A stretch of DNA of 64,000 nt from Blastocladiella emersonii ATCC 22665 (GCA_025594325.1 JANHCV010000002.1:2170001-2234000); one strand, 5' to 3'. Shown: positions 23,057 to 34,390, counted from the first letter of the stretch. Translations and numbers: made by a program. The notes: generated by a model from the sequence alone, not told the origin.

Positions 23057-25720
23057 ATGAACACGGAGCCCACCAAGAAGCCGCGCATCCTGCACATCAT
23101 CCACACGCTGCCCGTCGAGGTCGTGCTGCTGCCGTCCGCCACGCCCGACCCGCTGCGCGCCCGCGCATCGTCCTCGGCGACGCTCAACCCGCCGCGCCGC
23201 CTCTCGCGCCTGTCGGCCTCGCCCACGCCGCCCGCCGGCTCGCCGGCCGCATCGCCCGCGACCGTGCGGGTTCCCGGCCCGCCGCTCTCAACGGCAGCTG
23301 CGGCACCGGGCGCCGACTCGACGGAGCCGCGCCGGTGGAAGCTCGTCCCGCGCCAGGGCCACCGCGCGCTGTACTCGGGCATCGAGTCGCTGTGCCTCCT
23401 GCCGTCGTCTCCCACCGAGCCAGCGGAGCCCGAGAGCGAGACCTTCGACTGCGCCTTCATCGGTTCCATCGGCACCATCGCCGACGCGGACGGCCGCCCC
23501 ATCGACGCGGCCGCGCTGACGCCCGCCGACCGCGCCTCGCTCGAGACGCTGCTGTGGACCGAGCGCGCGTGCATCCCGGTCTGGCTCGACGACGCGGCGA
23601 CCGCGGCCGGCCACTACGAGGGGTACTGCAAGCGCGTGCTGTGGCCGCTGTTCCACTACATCCCGTGGCCGGGCGGCGTGACCGACGGCCGCCGCGAGGC
23701 CAAGGACTGGGCCGCGTACCAGCGCGTGAACCGCGCCTACGCCGCCGTCGCCGCGGAGCGGTACGCGGACGGCGACCTCGTGTGGGTCCACGACTACCAC
23801 CTGCTGCTCGCGCCCGCCATGCTGCGCGAGATGCTGACGTCCGCCGACGAGACGGCGCGCGCCGACCCGAGTATCGCGCTCTACGTCCACACGCCGTTCC
23901 CGTCGTCGGAAATGTTCCGCAAGCTGCCCACCCGCTCCGAGGTGCTCACGGGGATTCTCGGGGCCACCATCGTCGGCATGCAAAAGTACGAGTACGCGCG
24001 CCACTTCATCTCGGCGTGCACGCGCATCCTCGGCGTCGAGTCCACCCCGACGGGGATCGAGCTCGACGGCCGCCAGATCTCGGTCGCCACCTTCCCGATC
24101 GGCATCGACGTCGCGGAAGCCGACCGGTGCCGCGCGCGCGCGACCGTGTGCGCCAAGGTCGCCGCCCTGCGCACCATGTACGCGGGCAAGCGGATTATCG
24201 TGGGCCGCGACAAGATGGACCAGCTGCCGTCGGTCGTCATGAAGCTGCAAGCGTTTGAGCGGTTCCTCGACCGGTACCCCGAGTGGCGCGACCACGTCGT
24301 GCTGATCCAGATCACGGCGCCCGCCGCGGGCCACCTGCCGCGCGACCCGGCCGCGGCCACGACCGAGGTCAACTCGCTCGAGCGCCGGATCGCCGACCAC
24401 GTCGCCCGCATCAACGGCCGGTTCGGGTCCATGAGCTACACCCCGGTCCTGCACCACTTCAACCGCGCCGTCGACCAGGACGACTTTTACGCGCTGCTCG
24501 GGTGCGCCGACGTCGGCCTCATCACGTCGGTCCGCGGGCTGTCGACCACGTGCCACGAGTTTGTCGTCGCGCAGCAACAGCTCGACGACAACGATCCAAC
24601 CTGGTCCCCGGCACCGCTCATCCTGTCCGAGTTCACCTCGACCGCGGGGTCCCTGTCGTCGGCGCTGCTCGTCAACCCGTTCTCGGCGTCCATGGTCGCC
24701 GAGACGCTCGCGGACGCGCTCGCGATGCCGCGCGACGAGCGCATCAACCGGCACCGCCAGCTGCTCGCGCTCGTGCGCCGGTACACGGCGCCGCGGTGGG
24801 CGCGGTCCGTCGTCGACGCCCTGCGCACCGTCCACGCGCCGCACGCGTTGGCGGCGGCGCGCACGACGCCCGCGCTTGACCGCGACGCGTGTCTTGCCGC
24901 GTTCTCCGGTGCCGCAGGCCGTGGCACGCGGCTGATCCTGCTCGACTACGACGGCACGCTGACGCCGATCGTGAAACTGCCCGAGCTCGCGCGCCCGACG
25001 CCCGTGCTGCTCGACGCTCTGACAAACCTGTGCGCGGACCCGGCGAACCGCGTGTTCGTGATCAGCGGGCGCGACCAGGCGACGCTCGAGGCGTGGCTCG
25101 GGCGCATTCCGCGGCTCGGGCTCAGCGCCGAGCACGGGTGTTTCTTCAAGCCCGCGTACGGCAGCGGTGCGGGCACCTGGCTTGACATGACCGAGGCGCT
25201 CGGCGACCCGTCGGCGTGGAAGGCCGAGGTCGTGGACGTGTTCAACTACTACACGGAGCGCACGCCCGGGTCCTTCATCGAGCACAAGCGGTCGAGTGTG
25301 ACGTGGCACTACCGGCTCGCGGACCCGGCGTTTGGGGCGTTCATGGCCAAGGAGTGCCAGGCCCACATGGAGAACTCGCTCCTCGCCAAGCGCCCGCTCG
25401 AGATCATGGTCGGTAAGAAGAACCTCGAGGTCCGGCCGTCCGTCGTGAACAAGGGCGAGGTCGTCAACCGGCTGCTCGCGGCCGCGACTGATGATGCGGC
25501 TACCGCGCCCGCGTTCGTCCTGTGCGCGGGTGATGATCGCACGGACGAGGACATGTTCCGCGCGCTCCGCCGCGCCCGCGAAGAGGATGGCGACGCGCTC
25601 GCGGCGTTCTCGGTGACGGTCGGGCCAGCGACGAAGCGCACCGTCGCCGACTGGCACCTCGCTGCGCCACAGCTCGTTGTCGACCTGCTTCGCGACCTCG
25701 CTGCCGCGTCTTCTCAGTAA
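23057..25720 (+). CDS. Trehalose-6-phosphate phosphatase, Tps2 type (synthase-like domain plus HAD phosphatase)
   Basis: Removes phosphate from trehalose-6-phosphate, the last step of trehalose synthesis. A single exon of 887 residues, close to yeast Tps2. Residues about 100-590 form a GT20 synthase-like domain (VWVHDYHLLL, YVHTPFPSSE, GRDKMDQLPS, WRDHVVLIQI). From about 620 a HAD phosphatase follows, with the nucleophile motif DYDGTLTPI near 628 and the late acidic motif AGDDRTDEDMF. In the synthase-like half, the usual loop carrying the catalytic Lys (DYxKG in active enzymes) reads MDQLPS, so that half is probably structural or regulatory, as in Tps2 and Tsl1. Trehalose is a spore and stress reserve in zoosporic fungi. 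The gene shares its promoter with the FERRY3-like gene. Confidence 0.92.
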   Translation: MNTEPTKKPRILHIIHTLPVEVVLLPSATPDPLRARASSSATLNPPRRLSRLSASPTPPAGSPAASPATVRVPGPPLSTAAAAPGADSTEPRRWKLVPRQGHRALYSGIESLCLLPSSPTEPAEPESETFDCAFIGSIGTIADADGRPIDAAALTPADRASLETLLWTERACIPVWLDDAATAAGHYEGYCKRVLWPLFHYIPWPGGVTDGRREAKDWAAYQRVNRAYAAVAAERYADGDLVWVHDYHLLLAPAMLREMLTSADETARADPSIALYVHTPFPSSEMFRKLPTRSEVLTGILGATIVGMQKYEYARHFISACTRILGVESTPTGIELDGRQISVATFPIGIDVAEADRCRARATVCAKVAALRTMYAGKRIIVGRDKMDQLPSVVMKLQAFERFLDRYPEWRDHVVLIQITAPAAGHLPRDPAAATTEVNSLERRIADHVARINGRFGSMSYTPVLHHFNRAVDQDDFYALLGCADVGLITSVRGLSTTCHEFVVAQQQLDDNDPTWSPAPLILSEFTSTAGSLSSALLVNPFSASMVAETLADALAMPRDERINRHRQLLALVRRYTAPRWARSVVDALRTVHAPHALAAARTTPALDRDACLAAFSGAAGRGTRLILLDYDGTLTPIVKLPELARPTPVLLDALTNLCADPANRVFVISGRDQATLEAWLGRIPRLGLSAEHGCFFKPAYGSGAGTWLDMTEALGDPSAWKAEVVDVFNYYTERTPGSFIEHKRSSVTWHYRLADPAFGAFMAKECQAHMENSLLAKRPLEIMVGKKNLEVRPSVVNKGEVVNRLLAAATDDAATAPAFVLCAGDDRTDEDMFRALRRAREEDGDALAAFSVTVGPATKRTVADWHLAAPQLVVDLLRDLAAASSQ

Positions 25721-25912
25721 TACACCCTAGCAGTTTTGGCACCCATTGACGTGGCCGCGTACACCGGAAGGCACAGGGACCCTCAACAGTCGTTGGTCAG
25801 CAGGCGCGATGCGAGGCGGGGCGCGTGGCGCCACACTTTCTTTCCTCGTGGGCCCTTCCATCGCCCCGTCGACTCGATTCCGCTTCTCTCTCTCTCCCTC
25901 ACCGCTCACTGA

Positions 25913-27453
25913 ATGAAGCCCATGTCAACATCATCTTCAACGGAACCCGCTGCAACGACGGCCGCCGACGTCGCCATGACCCGCGTCGCCTCGCCAACAC
26001 CTGCGTCGCCACCGCCGCAGGCTCCGGCGGAAGAACCCCCAACCGTCGTCCCTGCGCCGTCCGCCGCCGCGCTCGACCTGGACCCGCCATCTTCTTCGTT
26101 ACCGCGTACCGCCTCGCCCAAACCCACCACCGCCGATGACTTGACGTCCGCCACCGCTGCCGCGCTGGGTGTCGTCGCCGCCTCGGCCTCCTCGTCGCTC
26201 AACCGCGGCGGGTACGACAGCCGGCGGTCGTCGCTCGCGCGGCTCACGACCGAGTCGCGCCACGCGTCGCTGGTGCGCGGACTTTCGAGCGGCCCGCCGC
26301 CGCCGCCGCGTGGACCGCCCGCGCGCACGGACTCGGTCGCGACCACGCTGTCGATGCGGTCGACGCGCACGACGACGGGTGGCGGCGGCGGGTTGCGGGT
26401 GCGGCCGGCTGCCATGAGTACGGTTACTGCGCTATCCAGCGGTGGAAGAGTCTAACGCTCGCTCCGCGTAGTTTCGAACCCCAACGCGCGCCGCGCGCAC
26501 GAGAACATGGCGTCGATCATCGCGAGCTCGTGGACCGCGTCGAAGTGGACGACGAAGGCCGTGATCATCTTCAACTGGCTCGTGTGGGCGCTGTTCGTCG
26601 CTTTGCCGCTCGCCGGCGTGGTTGTCGGCGCGCAGCAGGCGCCCAACGTGCCCGACGTCGAGTGGAAGAAGGGTACCTGCCAGACGTATATGAACCTCAA
26701 CATCGTCATGACCATCAAGGGCGCGATTGTGCTCGGATTGTTCCCGCTGTTCGCGCGGTCCAAGCTGCGCGAGGACCGCGGGGAAGAGTACAAGTTGACC
26801 AAGTGGTACAAGGCGTGGGACAAGTACGGTTTCTTGCACTCAGTCGCTGGCCACGGAACTCTCACTGCGCGACGTGTAGCATTACGTCGTCCTGCTCGAC
26901 CGCCGAGTTCGTCACGGTGATCTTCGCCATCATCACGCTGGGCCGCACCGACACGTGCGCGGGCGCGCCCGCCCTGCGCCAAATGACGCTCGGCTGGGTC
27001 ATCTCGTACGGCATCGTGATCGCGCTGCCGCTCCTCGGCTTCCTCCTCGCCTTCCTGTGCATGCCGCTCATCATCTTCTTCGTCCTGCGCGCCGCGCGCG
27101 CCGCCGAGGCCCGCGCCGCGGAAGAAGCCAAGTTCCCGACCGACCTCTTCGACAAGCTCACCGTGTGCAAGTTCGTCCCGGGCACCGCCGACGACACGCA
27201 CCCGGCGCCGAATGCGGAGGGGGAGATCGCGATTGCCCCCGAGGATGCAACGTGCGCGATTTGTATCGACGAGTACCAGCCCGGGGATGATCTGGTCTAT
27301 CTGCCGTGCAAGCACGCGTTCCACGACGCGTGTCTCCGCGAGTGGCTCGAGATCTCCAAGCTGTGTCCGCTGTGTAAGGCCGATATCGCGACGGGGATCA
27401 CGGGCGAGGGACCGGCGGAGGCGGCGGCGGAGGTGGGGGAGGCGAACGCGTGA
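25913..27453 (+). CDS. Membrane-bound RING-H2 E3 ubiquitin ligase
   Basis: Three exons, 25913-26417, 26472-26823 and 26880-27453, give 476 residues; both introns start gtacgg and end tag, and phases match. Residues 1-168 are low-complexity Ser/Pro/Ala. About four hydrophobic segments follow (AVIIFNWLVWALFVALPLAG; IVMTIKGAIVLGLF; AEFVTVIFAIITLG; a longer one ending CMPLIIFFVLRAARA). A C-terminal RING-H2 at about 409-453 has C-x2-C, then C-x-H-x2-H-x2-C and CPLC. The layout is that of transmembrane RING ligases (RNF13/GRAIL-like in outline), which ubiquitinate membrane or endosomal clients. Substrates cannot be read from sequence. Confidence 0.88.
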
Positions 27454-29349
27454 GACTGAGACTGGTGGATGTGTATACCGATACAATCGTTTTTGGACTC
27501 GATACATTGTGCCACGTGAGTGGATACGGATGTGAGCGCCGTACGAAACTCGACGTCGGTGCGCGGCGAGGGCAGGAAGTCGGAACGGTCGCGTTGCGCC
27601 ACGCGGGTCTCAGCACTTCGCCGACCCCGCCGCCAACGCAGGCTCCCCGCGATGTAGCGATACGTCGACCCACCATGTATCTTATGAACTAGAACAACTT
27701 GCTGCAATCAGTTTATGCCGCTTGTCTGAACCTTGCGAGCATGTCCGCGACCTGGTGTCACTCCCTTCGCCGCGCTGCTATGGTGCGTCCCTCCAGCTTG
27801 CACCGCTGCACCCCGGCTTCTTGACTGTGCCTCTCGCCTACCAGATCCCGCGACCGACTGCTTTCATTACGCACGGATGTCTGACACCCACGGGATCGCT
27901 TTCGCTGAGTAGACCAGAGTTAGTGCGCGTGTGTGAGGCGTGTCCGGTTGCCTCGCTCGTCTTGAATCCGGAAACGGCGCTGTTGCAGACTCGTTTCCCG
28001 TCACTTTGGACCGGCAGCGTCGGCTTCATTGAGTTCCACGCTTTTTTACTCGACAGTAAGCGCACGACTTCGGCATCTACTCTGGGGTGTGATCCCAGTA
28101 GACTTTGGTTCCTTGCGAGACAGCAGGATTCGTGGCGACTTCGTCTGCTGGACTCACAAGATAATCAATGTCACCGTGCCAACGCCCTCACTCAACCAGG
28201 GCTTCGAGGACCAATCGAGTTCTCATCGCAAGTTTAACAAGGAACCCCCTTCACGCAGCCTACACGGCCTTTTCTGCACGTTATGCACTTTATGCGGTGC
28301 GGCCCGAACTTCTTCGTCCCCGTCACACGCCATATTTCTGCCTCAGCTCGGCATCGCGGCGCTCCGGATCCGGTCCATGATCCCGCGCACGCACTGACCT
28401 TCACACGCGCTTGAGAGCGGCTCGGCCGACTCGCGAATGCTTTGCTCTTCTCGTCCGTGATGCAGCCGGGGTAGGGCGACGCGTTGCCCTTCGCCCCGCG
28501 TCCCAGCCTTGGGATTGAGCGCGAGATTCGCGTTTCTCGTCGCTGCTGCATTGTGCCGAGGGCACTGGCGGTGCCGCGGTGTTGGCCTCCGCTCTCGGAT
28601 TCGTCACAGGCCATGAAGTGCGTGCGCGGAGTCGTGGACCCCATACAATGTGTCTGGATCCGAATCATAGCGTGGCATGGCGACGACTTGACCAAAGTGA
28701 GCGAGCCGCGAGGAAAGTCTCATTGAGCGAGAGTGCTGCCCCGATCTCCAAAACGGCGGGGAGCGTTAAGTCGGAAAACACGTCGTTCGAGCGTGAGACG
28801 CGTTGCGCCACTCAGCTGACGCGCCAGCGAGGCCCAACGTGAGTCAGAGCACAGCGCGCGGCGCCGACTTTCCCCGCGCCCACAACGCTCGCACAATGTA
28901 ACGCTGATGACACCTTAAACTTGGAACGACTTGCTGCATTACGTTGCCCAGGTCGACTTGGTTATGGGCTGCTAGCCAGAGGAGCTCGTCACAGTGCTCG
29001 CCTCGCCACGACTCTCAACATAGGTTGCTGTTTTCCGGTGTTGCAACACGCTTTTGCAAGGCAGGTTATGAGGAGAAGACTAGGGTGTAAACGAGAGCAG
29101 CATGTTGCAGTGCACGTCGGACATTTCGCCAAAATTCCCACGATCACGCTCATGCTCGCAAGTGTAACGAACGCCCGTGATCCAGCTGTTTTTGCTACCG
29201 CACAACCAGCCGCCGCTCAGACCCGATCACTTTGCACTCTTGTTCTGGGACTCTCGCGTCTGTCGATTACGGCCTCAACATTGACGCGCGTTTCACGGCA
29301 CGCTCGAGGCGCGTCCTATCGCTTACCAAGCTCGCTGAAGCGCGTCGAC

Positions 29350-29550
29350 GCGACGCGAATCCTTCCCAACCAGCATTGCTTCGCTCTCGAAAGCCTATTC
29401 TGACATTCCCGATCGGCAAGGTCAAGGAGCCCCAATCACGCCAGTGTCAATACGGCGCGTATCCTTCCCAACCAGCGACGCTTCGCCCTCAAAAACACCC
29501 CTGCTATCCGCACTCGGTAAACTTAAGGAATCTAAATCACGCCGGATTCA
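29350..29550. repeat. Diverged tandem duplication, unit about 100 bp
   Basis: Two neighbouring blocks share ordered words: atccttcccaaccagc at about 29360 and 29461, then gcttcg and ctc..aaa, then an acttaagga/gtcaaggag stretch and aatcacgcc at about 29434 and 29536. The copies are clearly diverged, so the duplication is not recent. Confidence 0.6.
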
Positions 29551-29877
29551 TTGACCGACGAGACATGTTCCGACTCGCTGGGCTGCACAGTTGGAGCAAG
29601 TTTATCAGGCATGGCCCGCGCGATCGCCATGAAAAGGCCGCGTCGCTCGTGCGAGCCGCGCCCCATCGACCCCTGCTCCTGCTGCTGCATTCGTTTGTGA
29701 CGGTCCCGGGGTGATCGAATCGAGTCGGCACGACGGCTGGGCCGCAGCAATATACGGAATGGTTTGAGGCTTGAAAATTGCGTTCCGCGCTGTCTCCGCG
29801 ATGCATCCAAGATCCCTGGCGGGAGAACCATCCCACGCTTGGGCGCACCAAGGAGCGCCGTTCGGGATTCCACGTCA

Positions 29878-30105
29878 AGAAAAACACTGGTTCGCGTCGG
29901 ACGAGCGAGTCTCCCCTGCCGCCCGAGCCCCGGGGATTAGCGTTTGCCGAGCGACGCGTGGCGGACCAAGCGGGGGATGGGCCATGGCCGCCGACGCGCG
30001 GCCTACGGCGGCGAGGAAAGCGAGGGTGAGCGCGGCAAGCACGGACAGCGCGGGCGCGCCGCGGTAGGGCTTGGTCGCGGCAGTGGGATGTGCGTAATGT
30101 GGCAT
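29878..30105 (-). CDS. Possible short secreted protein or first exon with signal peptide
   Basis: An open frame of 75 residues from ATG 30105. After a short polar start comes a strong hydrophobic run (ALSVLAALTLAFLAAVG, about residues 19-35) ending in ASA, a good signal-peptidase motif. The rest shows no known domain. It could be a first exon whose donor was not found, or chance in GC-rich DNA. Confidence 0.25.
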
Positions 30106-30551
30106 CTCGGTCGCGGATAGATGCGGGTGAGGCAAGGCCGAGCGGAAGTGCGCCCAGCGTGGTCGCTACATGTACGCGCGGGGCCCTCGGAGACTGCGCC
30201 GTGGGCCTCGGATACGGCCGGCGGGCCGCGGATAAACACGGCCCCGGCGAGGGCGGCGTCCCCGACCCTGGCCTGAAGCCGCGGTGTCACCGGGGTAAAC
30301 GCAAACGGTAGCCCGTCGCGGCAGTCGCAGCGTCAGCGTGTTCTACGCCGGCGCGGTCCGGGTGTTCATGGCAAGCGGTGCAGCATCAGTTGCATGGAGT
30401 GCCTCGGTCTCGAACGCGCGAGCCCGCGTTGAGGCGTGAACCGAGTGTGAGCGGCGGCGAGCTGAGCGGCGAGCGAGGAAAGCTGGAACACTCGCGCCCC
30501 TCGACATATGATATCGCGACGCGTCGCATAGCGAAGCGAGCAGCGGCCAGC

Positions 30552-30740
30552 TACTTGCAGATCGAGACCCCAGCGTCCGCCTTCTTGTCGCACTGGCCCT
30601 CGCGCCCGTCGACGGTGGTCCGGTACAACCCGTATTGCGAGCAGCACAGGCCGTTGAGGCACAGCCGGGTCGCGGAGCAACGCCATACGGCCGCGGGCAG
30701 CGTGCAACTGTGGGCCAGAACGAGCACGTCAACCGGAGTG
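30552..30740 (-). pseudogene. Degenerate chitin-binding (hevein-like) exon
   Basis: The minus-strand frame ends with a cysteine pattern C-x5-C-x4-CC-S-x-Y-G, then a further Cys and a final CK before a stop, recalling type-1 chitin-binding domains. The Cys expected after the Tyr-Gly (as in YGYCG) is missing and reads LYR, and no signal peptide or start is joined to it. It is best read as a decayed exon; the domain name is tentative. Confidence 0.3.
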
Positions 30741-31650
30741 ATAGCGCATGCGTAACACTCTTGTTTGCAAGCTATCGCAAAGGGGAAGGTTGGTTTGCGT
30801 TCAACCGCTCGACACGGAGGCGCCGGGCGCGACCTGTGCTCGTGGCTGGTCCGCCCCACGCGTCCCGATATCACGCCATTCTCACCTGATCGACGGGGTG
30901 TGGCGCAGCGCGTCCGTTCGAGGCGCACGTAGCCCTGCTCAAAGTGGAAACCTAGAGGGTTTGAAGTAGGAGCTACGAGCAGCAATCGGATCCGCGCGCG
31001 CAAGTGGAAGCAACAGTCGCGAACGGGAGCGATGGCCAAGACGGGAAGGCATCGATCCCCTGGAGCGTGCTGGGTCCAGACTGCGTCGGATCCGCTGAAC
31101 CGCAAATCAAAATAGGCAGGTGGAGCCGGGAGCAGCACACGCGAACGGGCGACGCGGCGGCCACAACTGGGAGCGAACGTCAAGCTGGGAGCCATTGCTC
31201 GGTTCGTGAGCTGGGCAACTTCGGAGGCGGCCGCTCGCTCCGGACTCAAGCAAGTGACACTCCTCGCTCCGTTGCGTGATCCGCTGCGCTTCCCAACCGA
31301 GGATCTGGGAGCTCCACAACGCACAAGCCCCTACCTTCCGATCGCGTTCTCAACGAGTGCACGCAGGGAAAGAGGAGCCAGCTCGATCCAGAGCCAGGCC
31401 ATGGATCTAACCTCGCGTGGTGCCGATCGGCCAAGCACGCTCCTGCCTTCGCGTCGCGCAGGTTGCCGTGTTGCGAGCAGCGGTTCTTGGTTCCCGTGGC
31501 ATCCGCGCCGCGTCGTCTCGTCAGCGGCGACGGCCTCCGCTGATTAATAGTTGCCGCCGCCCCGCTCCCTCCTCTCGACTCGACAGCGGCGAGCAGCAAC
31601 TTCTCCTCCCTCCCCTTCCCCGACCCTTCCCCCAAGAACCCTCTTCCACC

Positions 31651-32424
31651 ATGACTGGCTACGGCTACGGCAACGAATCGTGCAACTCGGGCTATGGCGG
31701 CGACTCGTATAACTCGGGCTACGGCGGCGACAGCTACGGCTCGGGCTACGGCGGCGACAGCTACGGCTCGGGCTACGGCGGCGATTCCTACGGCTCGGGC
31801 TACTACGGCGACGACTCGTACGGCTCGGGCTATGGCGGCGACTCGTACAACTCGGGCTATGGCGGCGACTCGTACAACTCGGGCTATGGCGGCGACTCGT
31901 ATAACTCGGGCTACTACGGCGGCGACTCGTACAACTCGGGCTATGGCGGCGACTCATACAACTCGGGCTATGGCGGCGACTCGTACAACTCGGGCTATGG
32001 CGGCGACTCGTATAACTCGGGCTACGGCGGCGACAGCTACAGCTCGGGCTACGGCGGCGATTCCTACGGCTCGGGCTACGGCGGCGACAGCTACGGCTCG
32101 GGTTATGGCGGTGACTCGGGCTACGGCGGCGACTCGTACGGCTCGGGATACGGCGGCGATGGCAGCTACGACTCGGGCTACTACGGCGGTGACTCGGGTT
32201 ACGCCTACGACTCGAGCTACTACAGCAGCGGCGACGGCTACGGCTACGACTCGAGCTACTACAGCAGCAGTGACGGCTACGGCTACGACTCGGGCTACTA
32301 CAGCAGCGGCGACGGCTACGGCTACGATTCGGGCTACTACGGTGGCGGCGATTCGTACGATTCGGGCTACTACGGCGGTGACTCGTATGGTTCCGGCTCG
32401 TACGGCGACGGCTGCTGCAACTAG
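31651..32424 (+). CDS. Gly/Tyr/Asp/Ser tandem-repeat low-complexity protein
   Basis: A single exon of 257 residues. After [12 protein letters not shown] nearly the whole chain is built of a 9-residue unit, typically GYGGDSYNS or GYGGDSYGS, shifting near the C-terminus to longer units with [12 protein letters not shown], and it ends in DGCCN. There is no hydrophobic signal peptide. The composition (Gly, Tyr, Ser, Asp; almost no Lys, Arg or aliphatics) resembles prion-like or phase-separating segments and Tyr-rich structural proteins. The acidic charge comes only from Asp. The C/T-rich leader and ccaccATG context support expression. Function is unknown. Confidence 0.75.
   Translation: MTGYGYGNESCNSGYGGDSYNSGYGGDSYGSGYGGDSYGSGYGGDSYGSGYYGDDSYGSGYGGDSYNSGYGGDSYNSGYGGDSYNSGYYGGDSYNSGYGGDSYNSGYGGDSYNSGYGGDSYNSGYGGDSYSSGYGGDSYGSGYGGDSYGSGYGGDSGYGGDSYGSGYGGDGSYDSGYYGGDSGYAYDSSYYSSGDGYGYDSSYYSSSDGYGYDSGYYSSGDGYGYDSGYYGGGDSYDSGYYGGDSYGSGSYGDGCCN
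31684..32165 (+). repeat. Coding tandem repeat, 27-bp unit with 24-30 bp variants
   Basis: The nucleotide unit tatggcggcgactcgtacaa plus ctcgggc is repeated head to tail inside the Gly/Tyr gene. Many adjacent copies are identical at synonymous sites, which points to recent expansion or homogenisation. Confidence 0.85.
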
Positions 32425-33091
32425 TCGCTTCCTGGCCAAGGCGGCTGGTCCCGCGTGCTTCTCGATTGTCCTCGCCCTCTGTTCTCGCTCACCCGCCCTC
32501 CCTTCTTACTTTGTCCTTCATTCCTCGATTGAAATAAGTCGCACCTTTTGTTGACTTCAAACAATATGTCTGATCCGCGAGACAATCCAATCAATGACTG
32601 AGACGGTGGCCGACGAGCAGGTCGTGCGCGACTCTGCCGCCGCCAGCAAAACAGTTGAACAGCTCGCTGGTTAGCTAGTATCAGTGAAGAAGACATCGCT
32701 AGTATCCCGTTCAGTTACTCGAAGGAGTGCTACTCGCACAGTTTGCAGTCAGTGGCGACTGAGAGCCGTTTCAGAGCTTCAACGGCTGAGCGGGCACAAG
32801 GTCCCGCGCAAGGTGACCTCGCACGCGGCTGCTTCGAGATCTGCTCAGCGAGGGCTCTTTCAGGGTGTCTGCGTGAACTTCTACGACGCGTGCGTGCGAG
32901 CTCGAGGTCGCGGGATACGTGTCGCGAGAGACGCGTCGATCAAACACGTGAGGGGTGAGACATAATTCTTGACGTGGCGGCGTCGATTCGACAGGCAACC
33001 TCTCCCTTACAACGGCCCGCTGTGTACACTACGAAGCAAATGACTCCATGCATTACACTGACAGACGGTCGCACGTGGTCGGGATGAGTTT
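32425..33091. other. Intergenic region without recognised genes
   Basis: It starts with the C/T-rich 3' flank of the repeat protein and continues to the stop codon of the minus-strand miniature sensor. Nothing further was recognised. Confidence 0.4.
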
Positions 33092-33770
33092 TCACGTCAG
33101 CGGCACCACGACGCTGAGCTCGAACCACCTGTCCACGCTGGGCTCGCCTGCCGTGGACTGCGGCATGACCTCGACGCGCCCGCTCGCGCGTTGCACCATC
33201 TTATTCAGCGCCGCGTACGTCAGGCTGACGTTCCCGAACCCAGACCCGCGCGAGCCGAGCGACAGGTTGAGGCCGGCGCCCGGATCGGCGACACAGTCGC
33301 AGTTGAGCTGTTGAAGCGCGACTGCCGACAGGACCGTACGACTGAGGCGAGCCGAAAGCGTGAGCTCGGGCTTGTGCTTCGCGGAGCGTTCCGGGTCCGC
33401 TATCGATGGGACGGGGCCCAACGTGGCCGCGATCTGGCATTGCGCCTGCGGCTAATAATGTGAAGCGACGTCAGGATGTGGATTAGTTAGGATCTTCCGC
33501 AACCGTAACGAGGCCAATCAGCAACACGAGGGACATCCCGACGGCAGGCAGCGTGCGCGGCGACTGTGTCGAGCGGCGGCCGATGCGGCCCAGCCACCCA
33601 ATGGTGCGGCCGCGGTACTGGCGCCAGTTGATCTTGCGGAAGGCCACGGCATCGTGGAGCGAGGGCGGGTCGTCGTCGCCGCCCGCATCCGGCTGCGCGA
33701 GGGTCCACAGCTCGAGGCCGGGCAGTGTTGTGCGAGTTTCTTCGCCAGCTGGGCGGTTTGCTGCTGACAT
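33092..33770 (-). CDS. Miniature, internally deleted paralogue of the pseudo-histidine-kinase family
   Basis: Exon 1 is 33770-33510 (87 codons) and exon 2 is 33451-33092 (120 codons with stop), 206 residues. The intron has GT-AG ends and a perfect-looking ctaac branch site, and both borders are phase 0. Exon 1 matches the N-terminus of the intact paralogue at 50942 (GLELWTLA, NWRQYRGR, TLPAVGMSLVLLIGL), ending in its first membrane segment. Exon 2 matches only the last 110 residues of that protein (LTLSARLSRT, SLGSRGSGFGNVSLTYAAL, VVVPLT). The extracellular, PAS and dimerisation regions are absent. It may be a decayed copy or a real short product. Confidence 0.6.
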
Positions 33771-34390
33771 GTTCAGGCAAATGCGGCAATCGACGAGGTG
33801 GGTAAGGACGTGAAATAAGCAGCAGGCGGCAGCGGCTGCAGGAAATCGGGTGCGCAGTCCGTGGACGCTGGCGAATCGACGCGTCGCTCAATCGGCGGAG
33901 GGCCACCTGACCGCCGCTTCCCTTGATGTCAAAGCAACTTCGTATCGTACCGAGTTGAGACCTGGTGCAAACTAGCAGCTAGTTGACGTCGAAGAGGTTG
34001 GTGATGTTGGGAGGGTGGTGTCAGTTCGCCACCAGGGCTCATTACCGCGAGCTTGAATATGGGTTGTTCTGCCGCTCTCTGGTTCTCGCCTGCTCAACCT
34101 CGACAGCTCGAACGGTTGCGCAAAAGGGGCCCAAGAAGATTCTTCGGGTGTGACCATTGCGGGGACCCAGCCGGTCAGCTCTCATTGTTACCGAGCAGCA
34201 TGATCTGCGCTGTCGCTCCTATCCGCGCCGCACTTCCTCGCGCGAAAGCGGACGCATTGCGCCACTCACGTGTGTTCCCTTTACGCGACGCGCCACACAG
34301 TTACCGCGGGAGTGAACGAATCCTCCATTAGACAGCGTAAATGAGCCCATGATTTCGTTTATCGTTGCGAGGGCACCTCAATCAGATGAT
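33771..34390. other. Intergenic region without recognised genes
   Basis: It lies upstream of the miniature sensor gene. No motif-bearing frame, RNA gene or repeat was supported. Confidence 0.35.

Larger units (their letters stand above)
27454..31650. other. Gene-poor region, 4.2 kb
   Basis: No complete gene could be supported here. It holds a diverged tandem duplication at about 29350-29550, a possible signal-peptide exon on the minus strand (30105-29878) and a degenerate chitin-binding-like exon (30740-30552), both listed separately. The last 400 bases are C/T-rich leader of the downstream repeat-protein gene. Confidence 0.4.

Noticed and set aside
31694-32554. Thr/Ala/Arg-rich plus-strand frame and Val/Ala-rich minus-strand frame over the Gly/Tyr repeat
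   Set aside because: Both are repeat shadows; only the Gly/Tyr frame has a good start context and a stop matching the end of the repeat.
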